A stretch of 64,000 bases of DNA. It comes from Ceratorhiza oryzae-sativae (taxonomy: Eukaryota; Basidiomycota; Agaricomycetes; Cantharellales; Ceratobasidiaceae). The position numbers were made by a program, and so were the translations under genes. Within the stretch, counting starts at the first letter, position 1. The number at the start of each line of letters is the position of its first letter. The stretch lies in assembly GCA_030998015.1 (NCBI GenBank), contig JARWMV010000034.1, forward strand, positions 95,905-159,904, written 5' to 3'. Positions 58,834-64,000 of the stretch are shown here, piece after piece. Below the pieces are notes generated by a model that was not told the origin of the DNA, searched no databases, and was given only the letters and a program-made list of their open reading frames with translations.

Positions 58834-60040
58834 ATGTCTAACCAACTTGCTGACAAGGTAGACGACCTTGCGTCATCTATAGAAGAGCTGGAAGATGTTC
58901 TCAAACCTCTGCTAGAAATCCCTCTCTCGACGCTTACCGAACAGCTACCTGCTCTCGACCGCGCAAAACTTCAAGTCTGGTTGTCTTATGTGTTGAATGA
59001 TTTGGTGTGGAGTATGAAAATCGTTGCAGCATAAAAATAAGTACTGAGTTAGGGCAAGTCTATCTTAGGTCACGCGGAATAAATCCAACAAACACCGAAT
59101 CGGGCGAGACACATGATGTGGTAGCAGAGCTCGTGCGTTTGTCGTTTGTTCTTGAACTAAATACATTCATTAATTGTGTCGTTTCTTAGGATCGTGTTAA
59201 AAGTTATTTCGCCAAGATCAAAGAGGCCGAGGATCCCGCGAAGCGTGAGACACTTGGTTCTATCGTTGGCCTTGGTTGACCGACTTGCATCAACAGGCTC
59301 TCTTGTTGTGGATGGGCAAGTTGCCAATCGATTCATCAAACACGCTCTATCATCCGCTATATCTGCGGCTAACTTTGACGCGTCCTCTGCTTCAAAACCA
59401 ACACACACCCGCTTCGATGAAGAAGGCAAACCAACAGATCCACGACCTGCCCCAAAATCTCCCAAACAAGTGGAGCCGGAACCTGTCGTAGTGATCAGCA
59501 GCGACAGCGACGAAGAGCCGGAAGCAGGAACTTGGAAAGCGAAAAAGCAAACAAGGGAGGCCGATTTAGCGAGGCAAAGAGGCAGCAGCCAACAGGAGGC
59601 GGAGTCGGACGATTCTCTCGAGGGCTTGGAGGAAGCCAACCTGACCCCGGTTCCTGTTGTCGAGGAGGAAAGGGTTCAGAGCGAGGTTCTCGATCGGACC
59701 AAGCGACCACGGATGGACCCGTTTGCGGGTGAGTGGTCCACAAGTTAGTCTGATGATGACATGTCCTCATTGACTGATGCTGTTAGGTTACGACCAGTCT
59801 GTTTCAAACATCGCTAAACGGGTAGCCACTACCAACGATACTCCGGCATCTTCATCCGCGCCATTTCCCAAACCAGCTGCCATTTTGCGGCAAGAAGCTG
59901 AAGAATCAGACGTTCCATCGCCAGCCTCGTCATCTGTGCCCTCGTCTACGGCGAACCCGAAGCGCCGTCGAGGGAAAAAGGGGGGGTCGCGTCACAAGAA
60001 GCAGCACAAGACGTCTCAACACGACTCGAATGAGGGATGA
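58834..60040 (+). CDS. LRP1: C1D/Lrp1 (Rrp47) nuclear exosome cofactor
   Basis: Starts MSNQLADKVDDLASSIEELE at 58834. The Sas10/C1D domain continues LDRAKLQVWLSYVLNDLVW, then after introns IYLRSRGINPTNT, DVVAELDRVKSYFAKIKEAE and SLVVDGQVANRFIKHALSSA, matching the C1D core (helices ending in RFIKHAL). All four introns (donors near 58999, 59132, 59243 and 59730) keep the reading frame, and the stop is at 60038-60040. The C-terminus is acidic/Ser-rich then strongly basic (NPKRRRGKKGGSRHKKQHK), as in Lrp1/Rrp47 proteins that bind structured RNA and partner the Rrp6 exonuclease. In yeast it supports 3' processing of rRNA, snRNA and snoRNA in the nucleus; the same role is inferred here. Confidence 0.88.
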
Positions 60041-61317
60041 TTCGTCTAATGCGCCTAAACCGAAGCTTTGTGGGATACCGAGGGTGTTGACACTCATATT
60101 TAAAATTTAGACTTTGTATTACCCATTCCGCACTATCAATCGCGAGCAATTTCCGCGACCAGGTTTTCCTATCCACACTTACCAAGCGGAATGGTGAGAA
60201 TGTTGCGCGCCCCGTTTCGTCTCCAAGAAACCAACACCGAACAAACACTTGAGCGCTTTGCCGCGGGATACTCCTCGCACCCTCTGTGCTTTGATTCAAG
60301 TAACCTCAAGCAGCAATCTCGAATCACCCTTCCATTCGTATATGGGGTGATCACACGACTTGGATAACAGTCATGCCTCCCACAAATCAAATTTCCTAGG
60401 TGGCTATTCACCAAGTTTACTAGCACACGTACATATAAATAACCGGCTGAGACCGACCGCTCCCATGCAAGCGTGACGGGCATACTCATCGCGCCTTGAC
60501 TAACCACGCCAAGAGGTAATCCCTAAATCGACGGCGCGTAGGATCTCGAAATCTTAGACAACTTAGGATGGCTCATAAATACCAATTCATTGAAGCTACC
60601 ATATTGGCTCGCTTGAGTATCAAACCCATCCACCACGGGTATATCCACATGCTTCAAGCGATCTAGCAACCTCCAGTTTCGAAGCGGTCCTCTGCGATCA
60701 CTTTCAGATTAGTCGTTGTAGTTGCGAATTCGGATCACATACATCGGTGAAAAGGCCGGGCTATTGACAGCGCTTGCAATAGAATTCCAATCGCTTGCAA
60801 GCCGTTGAAACCCCCGAAATTTTCCAAACGGGGTTTACAACGGTATCACATGGTCTATTCAAATCCCAAAGTTTATGTTAAGCACTAGATTGGGCGTCAA
60901 TACGATGTGTTGAAATTCAAAGCATGACAGACTATGGAACACTGAGAACTGCGTTAAGACTTGTTTCAATACATTGCGCATCATGTGGAAATAGAATTAC
61001 CGTAGTCAAATCTTTCATCCATGAGAGCCATTTCACTCGATACGAACCCTCGCATAACGAGATCAAAAACTGCAACCATAACGAGGTTCTAACACAATGA
61101 CATAGTTATTAACTATCATATGCTCATTGAAAGCGGGAGCATACAGTGCCAATCCGGGCTTTTACCCAGGGTGTTTTAGCTGATCGGCGACCCGCCCATA
61201 GCCAACGCATTCGTGATACAACTAGCGCAGCATTATAAACAAACATGGTATTTGTGCTATTTCATGTATTTGCAAACGACTAAATATTAAAACACGTTCA
61301 ATTTAATCCGCCTGCTC
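60041..61317. other. Intergenic stretch
   Basis: No supported gene or RNA seen. Base composition is AT-richer than in the flanking Lrp1 gene. Confidence 0.4.
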
Positions 61318-62682
61318 TTATGCTTGCGGCTGTGCTGCTGTACGTGCCCGTGCCCGTGCCCGTGCCCGCGCCTGCGCTTGTAGTCTAGCTACCATCGTTG
61401 AGGGCTTCGCATGTCGAGGGGTGAGTTTTGGCGGGAATATTTTCCTGCCTGAGAGGTGATTAAAAAATAGGCGATCAAGCACATTCACGTACTCGTTCCA
61501 CCATGCCATCAGTACATCATTATCCTCCTTGCACTCCAGGTTCTCAAGATGTGTCACAATTGAATCGTAAAACTTCGAGTAATTGAATATGTTTCCGTTG
61601 TTGTTGAACTGCGTCTCCGAGGATAATGAATATCGAAGCTGATCTTAGAGTCATTAATCTATATATGTATAAGTCAGTCGAGTAAGCCTACAAGGACGGC
61701 CGCATATGCGAGTAGCGCTGGTGTGACTTTTTTTAGCTCATAAACCGTAGCCTTCGAACGTCGATTTGATTGAAAGTCGGGTTTGTCCTCAGCGTTTGCA
61801 ACGCTTGGGGGAAATACAATTGTACGAACAGCCTGGGATAGTCGTGTCAAGATGATTCCAATCGAACAGGCAAGAATTTACTAACCCGTACCATAATTTC
61901 ACTTTGTAGAAGCCCCTCCGCCAGTTTTTCGGTGTCTCCAATGTAATTTGAGTACATAAATGCTGGCCATTCTTCGTCGGCAGTGGTTGGAGGAGAAAAT
62001 TCCTCGATGAAGCGTCGGCGCTCTCTGTGGTACAGGGTATGAACTCAGATTTATTACTAGGTGTGATAGGTATGTACTTACTCTCTCTATCGGCCCATTT
62101 GAATGAAATTGGTGCAATCATCATGGCACACTCCGGGTGGACAGGTCCGCGGTCGTATTTCGTATACGGTCTGAGGGGAGGATTCCAATTGGGCCATTCA
62201 GGAAGTTTGGTCTTAAAAGTGAGATTGTCCTCTGTTTTGGCAGCGCTTTTGCCCTCCTCAAATTAATTGGGTCACTAAGTGTTAATATTTTGAAAAGGAT
62301 TACTAACTTGATGCTGAATATTGTCCCAATCACTCACATCCATCAGAGCTACAATACACTCACAAAGAGAGAGGAACAACTCATATATTGGTCATTTCCT
62401 CAAGTTAAATAATCAGCTGAGTGCTTCTGGAAGATGGCTTTGACAAGCATACTCATCTGAACCAGAATCAATATGCACCTCAACCACATGGGGGTTGTCC
62501 ATGGCTAAGAGTTCAACTCCCACCCTGATGACTTGCTCTGGTTCCCAATTCATATTGATTGTCTGAGTAACTTGCCAGGCAACAACTCCATAACAGCATG
62601 TTGCCCCCCTCTTGGCTGAGAATATAATGCTATTTCTTTTTTTAAATATTAATGAAATATAATTTACTAATGTATGCACCAT
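61318..62682 (-). CDS. Unknown multi-exon protein
   Basis: Coding-like blocks on the minus strand: LAMDNPHVVEVHIDSGSDEY (62500s), then EEGKSAAKTEDNLTFKTKLP, EWPNWNPPLRPYTKYDRGPV and HPECAMMIAPISFKWADRE (62270-62085) in one open frame. Further downstream are LVNSCLFDWN and MTHLENLECKEDNDVLMAWW, NEYVNVLDRLFFN, ending in an Ala/Arg dipeptide run made by a GCCCGT-type hexamer repeat and TAAQPQA, stop at 61318. Exon borders are only partly resolved, and the 5' end abuts AT-rich transposon-like DNA, so a mobile-element origin is possible. No family recognised. Confidence 0.4.
61336..61378. repeat. Hexanucleotide tandem repeat (cgtgcc)n
   Basis: Several copies of cgtgcc/cgcgcc in tandem, translated on the minus strand as alternating Ala-Arg near the C-terminus of the unknown protein. 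Confidence 0.7.
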
Positions 62683-63084
62683 TGATGCTGAGGAGCTGGC
62701 TCATTGTCAGATCCATTGGAGGGGGATGGGTTACATGGTCTGTATGGACCACATGACTGAAGAGTCACCTGACTCCCTTCATCATCACTTGAATGTGAGT
62801 TTGTCTCTGAAGACATGCCACTGGTGTGGGGGATTCTAACTCATGGATTTCTACTTGCTGGTATATTTAGGCTTTAAGACCATGAACCAACATTTTCACC
62901 CACCAGAGAAATAAATGTTTCAGGTTGGACAGCATGCATTTAGCAATCAAGTGCTGTCAAGCTGTCAGCCAAGCTGTCCACACATTTAGGGGGTATCTGA
63001 TAGTTTTAGTAAATCTATCCTTTTTTGGAGTTCAATTGGGTTTAGTTAGTACTCTACCTCAATCTGGGATACCCACAATTGGAC

Positions 63085-64000
63085 CTGAAGGTGGATATCA
63101 CAACCTCTCAAAGCAGTTGCTGGACTTTGCTTTACAAGTGGCTAATGCCTCTGATGGGTCTGGACTATATCCTGACTACTGCTGATGCATGGCTCATCTT
63201 GGTTTGATGCCTGGTGTCATGAGCCACAATCAAAGGTCTCATGGCTAACCATCATTTTCTTTCCTTTGTCCTCCACTTTTGTCTTGTGGCTGGACCACCC
63301 CACTTTCATGAGTAAGCACCTCCACCTGCTTACTGAGCCAGGTCCTATTATTAGTTACTTGCTTACCAATCACCACCATTCACCTTACTCATGCTACTAT
63401 TATTAGTACTGGCTGACTGATGGACATACTATTATTAGTAACTGGCTGACTGATCACTGCCATTCATTCTTACTCATCCTGCATGTACACTTAGTCACTC
63501 CCTTGGTTAGAATAGTATAAAAGCAAGGAGAGCAAGCTGGTCTACCCCAGCTTGTTCTACCTTGTCAATTCCCCTCTAAAGCATCCACTGTGAAGAACAG
63601 TCCCTAGCTGACTTATTAGCTTAAGTAACAGCTAGAAGGGTCTTGAGTCAAGACCACATCACAAGCCCCAGCACTAAGCATCTGACTTAGCTGCTGTCCA
63701 CAGTTGCTTATTCAGTGACAGGTACCCATCAGCCATGAGCACATAAGTGCATATGGTGCCAAGCCACAAGATGGTAGACACACACAAGGCATTAAGCCAA
63801 GATGAGCCATGCATCAGCAGTAGTCAGGACATAGTCCAGACCCATCAGAGGCACTATCCACTTGTAAAGCAAAGTCCAACAACCACTTTCAGAGGTTGTG
63901 ACACCTAGTGTGTGTCTACTGTCTTGTGGCTTGACACTGTATGCACTTATGTGCTTGTGGCTGATGGACACCTGTTGCTGAGTAAGCAACTGTAGACAGT
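63085..64000. mobile_element. Nested inverted repeats with LTR-like region at window end
   Basis: The segment 63085-63215 (ggatatcacaacctctcaaa ... ctggtgtc) is the reverse complement of 63785-63910 with high similarity. In addition 63694-63790 is the reverse complement of 63905-64000 (landmarks gcacataagtgcata and agccacaaga). Between them lies a region starting tgtcatgagcc (63215) with a clean TATA (tataaaag, 63516-63523) and pyrimidine-rich leader, like an LTR promoter. Short open frames such as LTTADAWLILA are mirror products. The element continues past the window; no transposase or RT is visible here. Confidence 0.55.
63345..63480. repeat. Imperfect tandem repeat, about 3 units
   Basis: The units share ctattattagt followed by actggctgactgat and ccattca/cttactcat, at roughly 33-55 nt spacing. 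Confidence 0.6.

Overview
The window looks like nuclear DNA of an Agaricomycete fungus, most likely Rhizoctonia or another Ceratobasidiaceae. Genes are split by many short (about 45-60 nt) GT-AG introns, often with TATA boxes close to the ATG. Several gene types are typical of that group: DUF6535 membrane proteins, a TKL-type pseudokinase with an MLKL-like N-terminal region, S8 subtilases without signal peptides, GH131 and GH5_9 glucanases, and an I66-like inhibitor. No tRNA, rRNA, CRISPR or prokaryotic signal was seen. All exon borders were read by eye; no alignment or gene finder was run.

Layout. 0-11.3 kb: two tandem DUF6535 genes on the plus strand, the second interrupted near its start by a hairpin-forming insert. 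11.3-17 kb: mostly gene-poor, with a decayed short-chain dehydrogenase and a truncated gene start at 16 kb. 17.2-18.9 kb: minus-strand intracellular-looking I9-S8 subtilase. 21.0-25.9 kb: long minus-strand Ser/Pro-rich gene. 25.9-29.2 kb: repeat remnants. 29.3-30.6 kb: single-pass membrane protein. 31.8-35.5 kb: the most striking locus, an MLKL-like N-terminal region, a pseudokinase with G replacing both catalytic aspartates, and an I9-S8 subtilase joined through one open exon. 36.2-40.5 kb: thioredoxin-like domain without CxxC, continuous with an AAA+ ATPase. 40.8-42.5 kb: an 821-bp-arm palindrome carrying twin divergent two-exon genes. 45.5-47.6 kb: two minus-strand genes, one I66-inhibitor-like. 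49.8-50.8 kb: a second fold-back element. 51.6-53.5 kb: exo-beta-1,3-glucanase (GH5_9). 54.8-56.6 kb: two unknown minus-strand genes. 56.9-58.2 kb: GH131 glucanase. 58.8-60.0 kb: C1D/Lrp1 nuclear exosome cofactor. 61.3-62.7 kb: unknown gene. 62.8 kb to the end: transposon-like DNA with nested inverted repeats and an LTR-like TATA region.

Together: the pseudokinase-protease locus, the second subtilase and the inhibitor-like gene could belong to an intracellular proteolysis or cell-death repertoire; this is inference from domains only. The two glucanases suit cell-wall remodelling. Several genes (AAA, both subtilases, the SDR, the Ser-rich gene, the 56-kb gene) carry single-base frame changes, whereas GH5, GH131, Lrp1 and the first DUF6535 gene read cleanly. 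This could be pseudogenisation or local consensus error.
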